A stretch of 64,000 nucleotides of DNA from Symbiodinium natans (Eukaryota; Sar; Dinophyceae; Suessiales; Symbiodiniaceae). A program made the position numbers and the translations under genes. This document shows positions 40,593 to 51,367 of this stretch, in pieces (within the stretch, counting starts at the first letter, position 1; each line of letters begins with the position of its first letter). The stretch covers positions 511,416 through 575,415 of the forward strand of contig CAJNDS010001724.1 of the NCBI GenBank assembly GCA_905221605.1. The letters are read 5' to 3'. The notes beneath the pieces are model-generated. The model ran no database searches, was not told the origin of the DNA, and was given only the letters and a program-made list of their open reading frames with translations.

Positions 40593-42300
40593 GGAGTTCA
40601 TGGATTATGGGGTTCAGGCTTTAGAGTGGGGCAAAAAGCGTGGGCGTAAAGAGGGTTGAGGGTTTGGGACTTAGAGAGTTCTTGTCAGTAGAGTTTCAAG
40701 GCTGAGAAGGTAACATTCAGGGACTTTCCGGGGGTACACGGGTTGCCGGTTGCGATATGGCTTGGATCGCCATAGCCTTCGAGGCTCTAGTTGGGGCTGT
40801 ACCACTTGTGGGCCATTATGAGGGTCAAGGGTCCCAAAACCCTGCAAGACCTGAAGAACCCCAAGCCTTGCTTCTTTTGTTACTGTACCCTAGAATCCTA
40901 TACCCTGGTGACCATATGAACCATACATGTGGGGGTCATGTACCCGATACTGCTAGAATTCCTATTAAGACATCTGAGACCACATAAACCCTAGGGTTCA
41001 TGTGGTCTGCAGGGTAGTAAGCAAGGTACATCGACTGAACAACGTACGCGTGGGAGCTGGGGGGGTTTAGGGTTTAGGGTTTAGGGTTTGTGGCTCTGCT
41101 CACGAACCCTCCATACCCTCGAAGCCTAAGGACCCTAAACCCTTGCCTTGTGCACGAGCATCGAAGTTCTAAAGTCCCGCCACAAAGGCAGCCCTAAACC
41201 CGAAACCCGAAACCCTAAACCCTGGATGACACGCACAAATCGAGAAGTGTACCACGTTTTGGCGGGCGGCAAAAAAAACCTAAACCCGAAACCCTAGACC
41301 CTAAACCCTAAACCCTATAAACCCTCAGCCCTGTAAAACAGGGGCCATGGAGCGTCAGGGACTCTCGGGGCGACTGGCTGAGTTGCCTCCTGGCTGCCTT
41401 GTGCGATGCTCGGGCCCCACTACCCTACCCGCCCGACCCTAAACCCTAAACCCTAAACCCTAAACCCTAAACCCCCTAAACCCCCTAAACCCTAAACCCT
41501 AAACCCCTACCCCCTACCCTATCAACCCTACTCTAGGCCTATACTTAGACTTGTAACCTGCACTGATAAGCACCCTAAGTCCTCAAAGCAGGCTAATTGG
41601 ACTTCTTGACCGCCCAGTATCCGCCTACGATTAAGATGGCGTGGTCACGGGAACAAAGGTAGGGTTTAGGGTTGAGAGCTCAGGGTTTAGGGTTTTGAGG
41701 GTTTGAGGGTTGACAGTTAGGCGCATATGACGGGGCATGGCGTGTGTTTGCGGATGTGTGCAAGCTTTTTTTCCTCCCGAGCGCAGCCCTAGTAGACATA
41801 AACCCCAAACCCTAAACCCCAAACTCCGAACCCAAAACCCCAAACCCTACACCCCAAACCCTAAACCCCAAACCCTAAACCCCAAACCCTAAACCTAAAC
41901 CCCAAACCCCGACCCCAGGTTGCATGAGCCAGGGACACACCAGGCCGCTATGGACTTCGGCCAGAGCTGCCCCTTGGGTAGGGTTTAGTGTTTAGGTTTA
42001 GGGTTTAGGGTTTGGGGTTTAGGGTTTAGGGTGATTCGTTGCAGGTGCATGACATGCCCGGTTTTGGGGTGGTTTGGGGTCCCTAAACCCTAGACCCTAA
42101 ACCCTAAACCCTAAACCCTAAACCCTGGGAATTCGGGAAGTCGCAACCCCAAGTTCCTTCCATGGGAATGTGAGTACTCTATCCACTTCATTTTCTACCC
42201 TAAACCCTAAACCCTAAACCTAAACCCTAAACCCTTTGCAGGGTCCGAGTTCCCAGTTTACGGGATCCTGGGCACTTCGGGTCTTACAGGGGTTTGGGGG

Positions 42301-42311
42301 GGGGGGGGGGG
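42301..42311 (+). repeat. Short G tract
   Basis: G run at the junction of unique sequence and TTTAGGG-like repeats. Confidence 0.7.
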
Positions 42312-43009
42312 TACCCTTTACCAGGGTTTAGGGTTCAGGGTTTAGGGCTGAGGGTTCTTTAGGGTTTAGAGTTTAGAGGTGGCTTGTAGTGTTGTGTAGG
42401 TGTTTGCTGTAAGGTGACACAGAGCCTGGCTTTGCGCCACCTTACTAACAGTTACAGGTGGCCCCCAGCTGTACACAGTACTGCCATAGCTCAACTAGGG
42501 AACGAGGTACCTTACGTCCTCTAAACCCTGAACCCTAAACCCGAAACCGCCCAGGACTTATAAACCCTAAACCCTAAACCCTAAACAATGAGGGTATTTC
42601 TTCGTTTTTGAGCAGCTCCCTCCACAGCCGAGCCCATGGAGCTGGTAATCCGGTGTGGGATGGATCTGCGTGGACAACATACCGGCTCTTTGTAAGGAAT
42701 CCCCTATATATATATATATATATATATAGACCCTTCAGGGGCAGAATATGCAGAATATGGGGTGCCTCATTCCAACCTCCCCAACTGAGAACCTTTACGA
42801 CAATCCTTGGTCCTTGCCTCAGCACCCCAAAATATAGCAGTGTGTCTGCTAGGATTATGGAACGGTTGAAATTTTGGAGCAAAAGGGACCAAACCCGAAA
42901 CCCTAAACCCAACAAGGCCTCATGAGCCTGGCCCTGTGGCACCGCTTCGGATCCGCGGAGTACGCGGAGCGAATGGGTTGGCTGGAGCGCAACCCGCCCG
43001 GTTCATGGA

Positions 43010-43165
43010 GGTTCATGGATAGTGTTTAGGGTTTAAGGGTTAACTGTACTTGTAGCCGTATTTTGGGTACTTATCACCCTGGAGGTTCATGGATAGTTAG
43101 AAGTAGGGTATAGGGTTAACTGTCCTGCTCGCCGAATTTTGGGTACTTATCAGCCTGCTGAGAAC
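43010..43165. repeat. Direct repeat of a half family-A element
   Basis: GGAGGTTCATGGATAGT ... TTTTGGGTACTTATCA occurs twice in tandem (about 43014-43076 and 43081-43153), each with AGGGTTAACTGT in the middle. Confidence 0.7.
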
Positions 43166-43541
43166 GACCCTTGAACCCTGAAGTAAGGGTGTGGCGTTTC
43201 AGTGCGGCTCGCTGCAAGGTTGTACCTGGACTTGAACCTTTCGGGTTAAGGGCTGCGGGGCTTAACTCCTCAAGCGACGGCCTTGCAGGATTCAAGTATC
43301 GTCTTTGCTCTTGAGACCCCTAAACCCCCCTTGAGACCCCCAAACCCTACAGACCCTTTAAACCTTCAAACCTGTGAGCCCAACAAGCCCTAGAGACCCT
43401 CATAAACCTAAAAGCCCAAACCTGTCATGCGCCTGCTGGCAGCCTAGGACCCTAAACCCTAAACCCTAAACCTGGGCTGAGAGAGCGGTTTATTGGTTGA
43501 TGACCTTTTTGGTTGGGATCTGATGTCTTGTTTGCGCTCAG

Positions 43542-43630
43542 CCTGGACGGCAAACCTTTTGATGACCTGTACTTCAACCGCCAATTCCCTGCAGAGTGTC
43601 CGAGAGGTCAGCTAAGCGGGTGGCAAAAAA
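43542..43630 (+). CDS. Exon; partly duplicated at 1965
   Basis: Acceptor TTTGCGCTCAG at 43541, then LDGKPFDDLYFNRQFPAECP and RGQLSGWQKK. The last 49 bases occur again at 1965-2025. It runs into nine A and CCCTAAA. The composition (aromatic, acidic, Cys) is good for a folded domain, but I cannot name it. It is probably followed by the exon at 43674 in the same gene. Confidence 0.52.
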
Positions 43631-43673
43631 AAACCCTAAACCCTAAACCCTAAACCCTAAACCCTAAACCTAG

Positions 43674-43799
43674 GTACCGACTACGCAGCCATGGTGGCCA
43701 CCCTGCCCACGAGGGCCGTTGAGGCTGCCATCAGCTTGTGGCGATCCGGCCAGCACGCCGCAGGCACATTTGAGCGAGGAGCAAGACCCCCAACGCTTC
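43674..43799 (+). CDS. Exon starting right after CCCTAAACCTAG
   Basis: The telomeric array itself ends in CCTAG, which serves as acceptor. The frame reads TDYAAMVATLPTRAVEAAIS, LWRSGQHAAGTFERGARPPT and LR, with a possible donor GTCTATTT at 43800. Helical, Ala-rich, Trp-containing. Strong coding look. Family not recognised. Confidence 0.52.
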
Positions 43800-43810
43800 G
43801 TCTATTTAGG

Positions 43811-43975
43811 ATTTATAGGGTTTAGGGTTTAGGGACCCTAAACCCTAAACCCTAAACCCTAAACCCTAAACCCTAAACCCTAAACCCTAAACCCTAAACC
43901 CTAAACCCTAAACCCTAAACCCTAAACCCTAAACCCTAAACCCTAAACCCTAAACCCTAAACCCTAAACCCTAAA
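43811..43975. repeat. Head-to-head telomeric junction and long CCCTAAA array
   Basis: TTTAGGG units (43811-43834) meet CCCTAAA units (from 43836) through a single A. The CCCTAAA side then runs about twenty perfect units. Confidence 0.95.
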
Positions 43976-44227
43976 TGGATGGAGTTGCTCTTGATGTTGG
44001 TGAGGGCATGAGTCTCACACGTGGGTGCTTGCTTCAAGGGAACGCCGAAGCATGCCGACCAACCGCAATCAAGGAAATTTTGCCTTCTCTACTACATACA
44101 GCCGCGAGCAGCATGCTGCTGAAGACCCAAAATATCTCCAAAACTTCCAAAGTTTCCTCCTACATTTTCTTATTTTCTGCCGAAATTTCCTAATGTCTGC
44201 CTACATCCCCCAAGAGCCGCCTTGCAG

Positions 44228-44331
44228 GCGTCGACACCACGCAGCAGCGGAGCGTGCGGCAGATTGAGCTGCGAGCCTGGGCTATGGGGAATGCCCGGCA
44301 AGAGGCAGAGGAGGAGACCTGGGGTGTTGAG
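44228..44331 (+). CDS. Exon-like block, helical
   Basis: After CCTTGCAG at 44227: VDTTQQRSVRQIELRAWAMG then NARQEAEEETWGVE, donor GTTCGT at 44332. Gln/Glu/Arg-rich, probably coiled-coil, like the next block at 44476. Family not recognised. Confidence 0.48.
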
Positions 44332-44475
44332 GTTCGTTTCAGCTTCGCTCTTGAGATGACGGCTAGATGTTAGGGTGTAGGGGTTGCGGGTGTAAGGCTT
44401 ATAAGGCTTATTGTTTTAGGAACCCTTACCCTAAACCCTAAACCCTAAACCCTAAACCCCAAACCCTAAACCCAG

Positions 44476-44556
44476 CAAACAGAGGAGCTCAGAGCCGCGG
44501 AGGATGCCGCGAAGATCTCAAGCTCCACCTCTCACTTGGAGGTGCAGCTGACGGAT
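44476..44556 (+). CDS. Exon starting right after CCCTAAACCCAG
   Basis: The array end CCCTAAACCCAG forms the acceptor, then QTEELRAAEDAAKISSSTSH and LEVQLTDF. Heptad-like charged sequence suggests a coiled coil continuing from the 44228 block. The right edge is not fixed. TTTAGGG follows from 44590. Confidence 0.5.
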
Positions 44557-44997
44557 TTTAGGCTATTTTTGGGCCTTGGGGTTTGGGGTTTAGGGTTTAG
44601 GGTTTAGGGTTTAGGGTTCAGAAGTTTCAGGTTTAGGGTTTAGGGGTTTAAGGAGTACAGGAGGGGTTGATCAAATTTGTGGGCCATCGCGATTTGCCGG
44701 GGCAGCTTTTGCATCTTGATTCAAGTTTGCCCGCTGCAGTGCTTGTCCTCCTGGCTGCTTCTGGGAGTGGGACTCCACCGTTGGTGGCGGGGCTTTCTAG
44801 GATTCCAGGGCTTTATAACCGGCCACTAAACCCTCAACCCTAAACCCTAACCCTAAGCCCTAAACCCTAAACCCTAACCCCTAACCTCTAAACCCTAAAC
44901 CCGAAAGGGCTCTCTTTGGTCTGAGGTCCTGCGCGCCTGTCGAGCACAACGGGCGCAGTCGGCCGGTGAAGTGCTGGTGCGGAAAGCCTACGAGACT

Positions 44998-45204
44998 CGG
45001 CAGCCCAGTGGTACCCTTTGCCCTTTTGCTTACGGTTTTGTTAGCAGGGAATGAGGGAAGTAGGCCCTATGTATACCCTTTACGGGATTTTATAGGGTAC
45101 CCCATTCCCCCATTCCCTCCTATCCAACTGTAAGTTGTTTTGGTTCTGGGTTCCCTTATAAAGTTTCCAGCGCATTATGAAAATGTGGTTGCTGGGCTAC
45201 CAAG
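44998..45204. mobile_element. Family-E element with nested family-D element
   Basis: Outer ends CGGCAGCCCAGTGGTACCC and GGTTGCTGGGCTACCAAG. At 45041-45128 a family-D palindrome (TTAGCAGGGAATGAGGGAAG ... CATTCCCTCCTATCCAA) sits inside the left arm. Confidence 0.7.
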
Positions 45205-45520
45205 CACTTTGTGGTTGTCAGGGTTTATAGACGGTTCAGGGTCTGTGGCTGTATACGACAGGAGCAAGAACATTTGTCAGCAGCATTGTCCCAGAATTTC
45301 CTGATGACCAAATCGCCCATTTTCATCAACTAAGCACCTAGATCACACAGTGAAACCTGCAGGCTGCATCGAAGTCAGGTTTCACACCTGTTATCCTACC
45401 ATCCTAGCAATCTGTGTCAGACAGACAGAGCTATACTGCAACAACCTATATATAACCCTAAACCCTAAACCCCAGACCCTAAACCCTAAACCCTAAACCC
45501 TAAACCCAAAAAAAACAAAG

Positions 45521-45640
45521 GAAAGGCTCACCGTGGGCCCCAGCAACTCCTTGTGGGACCTCTGGCGCAAGAGGGAGGCGATCCTGAGCACGGCGCTGGA
45601 GGGCGCAGGCTTCGGACCCCTGCGAGACCTGACGAAATAG
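45521..45640 (+). CDS. C-terminal exon of 39 codons
   Basis: Acceptor AAACAAAG at 45520, then ERLTVGPSNSLWDLWRKREA, ILSTALEGAGFGPLRDLTK and TAG at 45638. GC-rich, two Trp, obvious folded-protein composition and a natural end, followed by TTTAGGG from 45675. It probably closes the gene that includes the coiled-coil blocks at 44228 and 44476, though about 960 bp with two nested elements lies between. Family not recognised. Confidence 0.58.
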   Translation, partial: ERLTVGPSNSLWDLWRKREAILSTALEGAGFGPLRDLTK

Positions 45641-45742
45641 CATCCTTAAGGATCCATGTACCTATATTATGGGGGTTAGGGTTTAGGGTTTATAGGGTTT
45701 AGGGTTTAGGGTTTAGGGTTTAGGGTTTAGGGTTTAGGGTTT

Positions 45743-45837
45743 ACGAAAATACGGGACAATATAGATCCCCAAATAGTCGGATCCGCTTACATTAAGGACC
45801 CCAGGAAGGTACCCCGAATTTCGGAAACCCCCATATG
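45743..45837. mobile_element. Palindromic element, family C copy
   Basis: CGAAAATACGGGACAATATA ... TACCCCGAATTTCGGAAACC. The left arm starts directly at the end of a TTTAGGG array. Confidence 0.65.
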
Positions 45838-46287
45838 GTGGGCTCTTAGTTATAGGAATCCCTGTAAGGCTCAAGTATATACTATGCAGGTCCATAGATC
45901 CTTAGGGCATACATTTCGGGTTCAGGGGTACGATGGTTTTTGTTGTGGGCTTCCTTGCGTGGCTTCAGGGATGCGATCCGACCCGAAACTGCCGGTCGGT
46001 GGGCTTCCGTGGGCTTCCACCATTTTGGCGCCTTCCATGTTGTGATTCTCTCTTTTCCTACAGCTTAATGGGTTATACCTTCGAATTCAGCGGTAGATGC
46101 TACTAACTGTAAGTAAAAAGAGTCCCAGGTATTTTTTTGGGCAGCATCTAAGGAGAAGCTTTGCGCACGGTGCGTGGGTACTGTGGCCCAGACATGGACC
46201 ACGAAAATGCTGCCTGGACGCTGACCGTAGACCTCCTCACCATCACTCCTCTGACGGAGAACGCAGGCTCCACGATGCTCTACTGGT

Positions 46288-46398
46288 TAGAGCTTCATGG
46301 GTACATATAAGTAGGGTTATCTACGTGCCCCACATAGGGTTGCAAGTGCAGTTACCATACTTATGACCCCACTTAAAACGCCCATGAACCTTAAGTAG
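46288..46398. mobile_element. Palindromic element, family A copy 3
   Basis: AGAGCTTCATGGGTACATAT ... CGCCCATGAACCTTAAGTAG with GTTACCATACTTATGA in the right arm. Confidence 0.7.
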
Positions 46399-46607
46399 TC
46401 TTACTCCAAAAAGCTCTGGCGCGTACTTCAGGGTTCTACTAGCTGACGCTGCTGCAGGCGATGATTTGAGGTTCAGAAGACTTTGCATCATGGATTGCGA
46501 AGCCGATCCCGCTCCTCCCCCAACCACCAGCCCTAACTCCTGAACCCGGTACCTCCCCAAATCAGCCCCTGAGTCAAAAACACGCCGCCCTAAACTTTTT
46601 TTGGTGA

Positions 46608-46684
46608 CCCCTTAATTCAGGAATATACCTTAAATCATATTGGGGTTCCGATTATAATTTAAGGCATATTCCTTAATTAAGGGG
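46608..46684. mobile_element. Palindromic element, family H copy 1
   Basis: CCCCTTAATTCAGGAATATA on the left and ATATTCCTTAATTAAGGGG on the right. A relative is at 49947-50037. Confidence 0.7.
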
Positions 46685-46905
46685 TTTTGGAGTCTCTAGG
46701 TATAGAATCTGGTAGCCTGTAAGCCCCGCCTAGGAGGAGACGCCCGTTCCAGCAAGATTATTGCGCCCTCTGCACCCCTATTTGAAGGCTCCTGGAGAGG
46801 GTTGTATATATGTGTGTATATATATATATATACATACATACAAATGCGACACTATAAGTAGGGATATTAAGTTCGCAGACCCGGATTCTTGTCGCCACCT
46901 TGCAG

Positions 46906-47026
46906 TGCCTAGCAGGCCCAGTGACTTGGCACGGCGACTACGCCGCCTTCCTCCGAAAGCGCTGTCTGGAGAAGAACCGGGCGCCGGCTGGCAGCTGCCC
47001 CTGGGAAACTTCAGACCTGAAGCCAG
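46906..47026 (+). CDS. Exon-like block, Cys/Arg-rich
   Basis: Acceptor CCTTGCAG at 46905, then CLAGPVTWHGDYAAFLRKRC, LEKNRAPAGSCPWETSDLKP. GC-rich within AT-richer surroundings, three Cys and two Trp. The right edge may be GTTTTG at 47027. It is followed by (TATC)n and (GA)n simple sequence. Family not recognised. Confidence 0.52.
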
Positions 47027-47135
47027 TTTTGTTGTTTAATCTATCTATGTATCTATCTATCTCCATATGTAGATACACATATAGATGCTAGCACAAACAT
47101 ATGTATATAAGGATATACATTGTACAAATGTATAG

Positions 47136-47138
<3 letters not shown>

Positions 47139-47187
<49 letters not shown>
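47139..47187 (+). repeat. (GA)n tract
   Basis: About 24 GA units with one AAAG interruption, preceded by ATCT and TATA simple repeats. Confidence 0.95.
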
Positions 47188-47600
47188 GAGCTTGGGGGTT
47201 TAGGGTTTTGGAATTTGGGGCTTTTGGGGCAAGCAGCTTACGCTGAGAAAAAGACCATCCCTCTCCACAACCCTGTGAGTCTGAAGCACCTGATGTGGTT
47301 CGCTTGGGCTTCAGGGTTCAGGGTTTAGGGTTTCCATATAGCTTAGGGCTTGTCGGGTTTAGGGTTCAGGGTGATGTTTCGGCTTTGGTTCTTCCAGTTA
47401 GGAAGTCCTGTGGGTGCCCTATACATGATTTAGGGTTTAGGGCTGTCGTCTTCGTGGTCGTCTTCGTGGGTAGGTAAGCCTGGCTGAGCAACTTAAGTCC
47501 AAAACCCTAACCCCTACACCGCAAACCCGACCTTAGGGGAGCCCTTCTTTCCTAAACCCTAAACCCTAAACCCTAAACCCTAAACATTAAACCCTTTGAG

Positions 47601-47707
47601 GCTCCCGCACTCCACCGTGGGACCCGGACGTGCCGAGGAAGCCCCGGGGGCGTCCGGCCACGGCGCTCCCGGGCTCCTATGAGCCAGATCTCATCGGACT
47701 GGCCTGA
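47601..47707 (+). CDS. C-terminal exon, Pro/Arg-rich
   Basis: Acceptor ACCCTTTGAG at 47600, then SRTPPWDPDVPRKPRGRPAT, ALPGSYEPDLIGLA and TGA at 47705. High GC. CCCTAAA ends 13 bases before the acceptor. Likely the end of a gene containing the block at 46906. Family not recognised. Confidence 0.5.
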
Positions 47708-47725
47708 CCTCCCTGGGCCTTAGTA

Positions 47726-47892
47726 GGCAAAGAGGGAATGAGGGCCCTACATATACTCTTGAGGGCCCTACATATACTCTTTCAGGGATGATAGGGTACT
47801 AGCAGCTACAGGAAATGAGGGAATTCGGGCCCCAAACATTCTCTTCAAGGGATTACATAGGGTACCTCATTCCGGCATGCCCTACTAAGAAC
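47726..47892. mobile_element. Family-D element, partly duplicated
   Basis: GGAATGAGGGCCCTACATATACTC occurs twice in tandem at the left. The complete palindrome (CAGGAAATGAGGGAATTCGG ... CATGCCCTACTAAGAAC) lies at about 47808-47892. Confidence 0.65.
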
Positions 47893-47989
47893 AAGCCAGT
47901 GTAGGTGATTTACTTGAAGGCTCCCTTTTCTAAGCCCCTTGAAGCCGTCAGTTTATGCAAGGGCTGACGGAAGTTCAGGTTTTAGGGTT

Positions 47990-48072
47990 TAGGGTTTAGG
48001 GTTTAGGGTTTAGGGTTTAGGGTTTAGGGTTTAGGGTTTAGGGTTTAGGGTTTAGGGTTTAGGGTTTAGGGC
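47990..48072 (+). repeat. TTTAGGG array
   Basis: About twelve near-perfect units. Confidence 0.95.
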
Positions 48073-48717
48073 TTTTTCATGGGGTTTAGGGCTGAAGCTC
48101 AGACCCCTGCTTTTAGCTGTTGAGTTTTCAGTCGGGGGGAGGAGTGCTAAAGGGGATTGCTAAAGCTGGGAGGCCAGAGCGCGTACTACTTACCAGATCC
48201 CAATTTGACAGTTCCGTTTTTCGTTCGCCACCCTATCCTTCGCACATGTCGAGATCCAGCAGGGACTCAGGTATCCAAAGACCCCCTGAAACCCTAAACC
48301 CTAAACCCTAAACCCTAAACCCAGATTAAAACCCTAAACAGAAGAAAAACGAGCTTCGAAGCGGGACTCTGTGCTCTAGGCACTGGCCGGAGCGGATTTT
48401 GGAAGAGCCAGCAAGCGGCCGGATGGCACTGGCTGGGCAGATTTGATGGACTCAGTGGCATCCTAAACCCTAAACCCTAAACCCGAAACCCTAAACCCTA
48501 AACCCCAAACCCTAAACCCCCAGCTCATCCATTATGTTTCACCCCGCCCCCCCACGAATTTTTCACAAATTCGGGACAACTTCCCGCACTCTTTGGGAAT
48601 GTCCTTTCTTTGTACAAGGGCATTGTCTTGCCGCAAAAGCGTGCCGACTTGCCCCTCAGACTTCAGGCAGAAGTGGCGTAGAGCAAAGTGGCCAGCTGCA
48701 GCAGGCATGGGTTTGGG

Positions 48718-48828
48718 GTTTAGGGTTTAGGGTTTAGGGTTTAGGGTTTAGGGTTTAGGGTTTAGGGTTTAGGGTTTAGGGTTTAGGGTTTAGGGTTAGG
48801 GTTTAGGGTTTAGGGTTTAGGGTTTGGG
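48718..48828 (+). repeat. TTTAGGG array
   Basis: About fifteen units with one six-base unit and one TTTGGGG at the right end. Confidence 0.95.
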
Positions 48829-49345
48829 GTTTCAGCTTTCCGGGTTTAGGGTTTAGTGTCGGCGAATGTGACATGTAGACTTCAAATGCCATGCTGCTAA
48901 GGCGTGCGCATAACCTGATCTTTGTCAGCCGCCTCGTCTTCGTGTTCCTTGGGATCTTACGACTGGCGATGTCGAGCCACACTTGCCCAGCTCTCATTGA
49001 CATTCCATCCATTTTCGGCAAAGGGCAAAGAGCCAAACCCTAAACCCTAAACCCTAAAGTTTCAGCCAAGGTTTCTGTGTGCATGGTGCATCAACCGCTA
49101 TAACGCTGTGGCTGGTTGGCCATTGCGGCCTGGATGTTGTTCGTACACATGTGTGCTTGCTGGCTCTGACTCTTTCCACGCAGCACTAGAGAGAAGAGGC
49201 ACATGTGTCAACTAACCTTGCGCCCTCAAAACCCCTAAAACCCCCAAGCCCTAAAAACCCTCGGGTTTAGGGTATAGGGTTTAGGGTTTATATGGGTTTA
49301 GGGTTTAGGGTTTAGGGGAAACCCCAAGAACCCTTTAACCCTTAG

Positions 49346-49459
49346 TACGCGGCGAGGCCCTGCACCGTGAACCGCAGAAGCTTGCACTCTGATCCCAAAA
49401 CAGCGGCCCAGGTGGACGATGATGACGCTCTGCCAGTGTCCGGGCACTTCTTTGCTTAG
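49346..49459 (+). CDS. C-terminal exon of 37 codons
   Basis: Opens directly after AACCCTTAG at 49345: YAARPCTVNRRSLHSDPKTA, AQVDDDDALPVSGHFFA and TAG at 49457. A basic first half and an acidic DDDD stretch; plausible end of a protein. Family not recognised. Confidence 0.45.
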   Translation, partial: YAARPCTVNRRSLHSDPKTAAQVDDDDALPVSGHFFA

Positions 49460-49466
49460 CCAATAG

Positions 49467-49552
49467 TTGAACTTTAAACTTTTTGGGTTTCCTTATTTAG
49501 TAGGAAGAATAAAGTTTAACCTTTTCTTCCCCTTGGTTATTGGAGAAGTAAG
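49467..49552 (+). mobile_element. Family-G element copy 1
   Basis: TTGAACTTTAAACTTTTTGG ... TTGGTTATTGGAGAAGTAAG. The direct copy at 50112-50197 matches over the full 86 bases with scattered differences. Confidence 0.75.
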
Positions 49553-49574
49553 TCTCATCGGTTGGACAGAAAGA

Positions 49575-49669
49575 TTGGGGTTTCCGAAATTAGGGGTACC
49601 TTATATTGGGGTCCTTATTATGCGGGAATCCTACTATTTGGGAATCTGTACTGGGGTGGTCCTCTATTT
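49575..49669. mobile_element. Palindromic element, family C copy
   Basis: TTGGGGTTTCCGAAATTAGG, then GGTACCTTATATTGGGGTCC. It closely matches the left arm at 14472; the right arm is decayed and runs into TTTAGGG. Confidence 0.6.
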
Positions 49670-49946
49670 AGGGTTTAGGGTTTAGAACCTGTTTAGGGTT
49701 TCGGGTTTGGGGGTTAATGTTTAGGGTTTATAGACCTTCTTAGGGATGGTGGTACGATAGGGTGTATGACCCCAATTTTAGCTTCATGGGGTCCCAAGGT
49801 AAAGTTCCAGTTAGTTGAACTTAAGGGCCAGGTTACCTCTCCACCCTAAACCCTAAACCCTAAACCCTAAACCCTAAACCCTAAACCCTGATCCTTGCAT
49901 GGGGACCAACTGAACCCCAGCAGGGCTTCATGGTTCCCCAAGAAGC

Positions 49947-50037
49947 CCAATACTCCTGGGTTACGAATATACCTTAAAATGTACAGGCATCCCTACTATG
50001 ATTTTAACGTACATTCCTTAACTAAGCGGTATTGGGT
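49947..50037. mobile_element. Palindromic element, family H copy 2
   Basis: CCCAATACTCCTGGGTTACG ... CTAAGCGGTATTGGG, with inner ATATACCTTAAAATGTAC / TTAACGTACATTCCTTAA. Confidence 0.72.
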
Positions 50038-50111
50038 TCATGCTGCATTTTCTTGAACAGGGATTAAAGGTACTAGTGGGTATATGACCCCAATTCTTAC
50101 TTCGCCTTTAC

Positions 50112-50197
50112 TTGAACTTTAGACTTTTTGGGTTTCCTCATTTGGTAGGGACATTATAGTTTAGCCCTTTTTTCCCCTTGGTTATTGGAGAAGTAAG
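50112..50197 (+). mobile_element. Family-G element copy 2
   Basis: TTGAACTTTAGACTTTTTGG ... GGTTATTGGAGAAGTAAG. Same orientation as copy 1, 645 bp away. Confidence 0.75.
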
Positions 50198-51189
50198 AAT
50201 TGTTGGGGTTCGACAGTTTGCCGCCCCAGGCTTTCGGTGTTTGCTCAGATGCGCCTTGCCGATCTTGCCACGGCCTGGCTGCGTGACGACACGCATGAGA
50301 CGCTGGCACTTTGGCAGAGCATGGAAACCGCTAAACCCTAAAACTTCAAACCCTAAACCTATAAACTTTGACCCCTAAACCTTAAACTTCTAAACCCTAA
50401 ACCCTATACTTTGAATCCTAAACCCTAAACTTTAAACCCTAAACCCTAAACATGAGGGTAGGGGAATGGGAGGGGGAGGAGCGACTAGCCAGGCGGTGGA
50501 TGTAGCCATGCCTTTGTCCTGCGGGGTAGCGCTCAAGAGCTTTTACGTGTAACATAGGGTTTAGGGTTTAGGGAATAGTTACTCATAGTGTCCCCTTATG
50601 GTCTCTTGATAATCATACTATAAAAACTTCCCGAAACCCTATTCTACATTAGCTAAGCCCCTATGGTAGGCTTGCAGCATTCTCCGATACGGGATCTCAG
50701 AAACACTTGCAAAGAGTAGATTTTTTGGATTCGATTGTAGGTTGAATACTTGAGTAACTTTTACAAAGAAGTAGGGTTTGGGCTCATCAGGTTAACAGCC
50801 CTAAACCCTAAACCCCGAAACCCTAAACCCCTACACCCAAAGCGCAGTCCTGGCGAGCCGAGGTCAGCACGATGCCGTACTGGGAGCATTGCCCGCCTCT
50901 TTGGCCTGTTACCCCCTGAGGTTGGCGCAGTTGTACTTGGTATAGGGTTTCGGGTTTAGGCGGTTTAGGGTTTAGGGTTTAGGGTGTAGGGTTTAGGGTT
51001 TAGGGTTTAGGGTTTAGGGTTTAGGGTTTAGGGATGGGAACTTACCTTGCAGGAGATCAAAAAAGATGCCGGGTGAAGGGGGTTCTACCACCCTGAGGCC
51101 CTTTTAAAGCTTCAACGCCCGACGCCCAGCAGAGTGGGAAAAGCCAACCCAAAAAAAGAGGGAAAGGCGACCTAAGCCCCAAGTCCTGT

Positions 51190-51367
51190 ATGGAGGTTCA
51201 TGGGTACTGCACTTATGAGTAGGGTACTTCTGAGAAGGGTCTTAAGTACTCTAAGTAAGGTTAGAAGTAAAGTTCTGAGTAGGGCTTTAAGTACCCTAAG
51301 TAAGGTTGGAAGTATAGTTACCACACTTAACAACCCTACTTTCGAACTAGCCATGAACCTCCGAGTA
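51190..51367. mobile_element. Family-A element with internal duplication
   Basis: ATGGAGGTTCATGGGTACTG ... GCCATGAACCTCCGAGTAA. Longer than its relatives because a unit around GTACTCTAAGTAAGGTTAGAAGTA is repeated inside (51246-51272 and 51292-51315). Confidence 0.75.

Noticed and set aside
46018-46030. CCATTTTGGC, resembling the core of the dinoflagellate spliced leader (GCCATTTTGGCTCAAG)
   Set aside because: Only ten bases match and the following bases diverge (GCCTTCC instead of TCAAG); a chance match in 64 kb is not unlikely.
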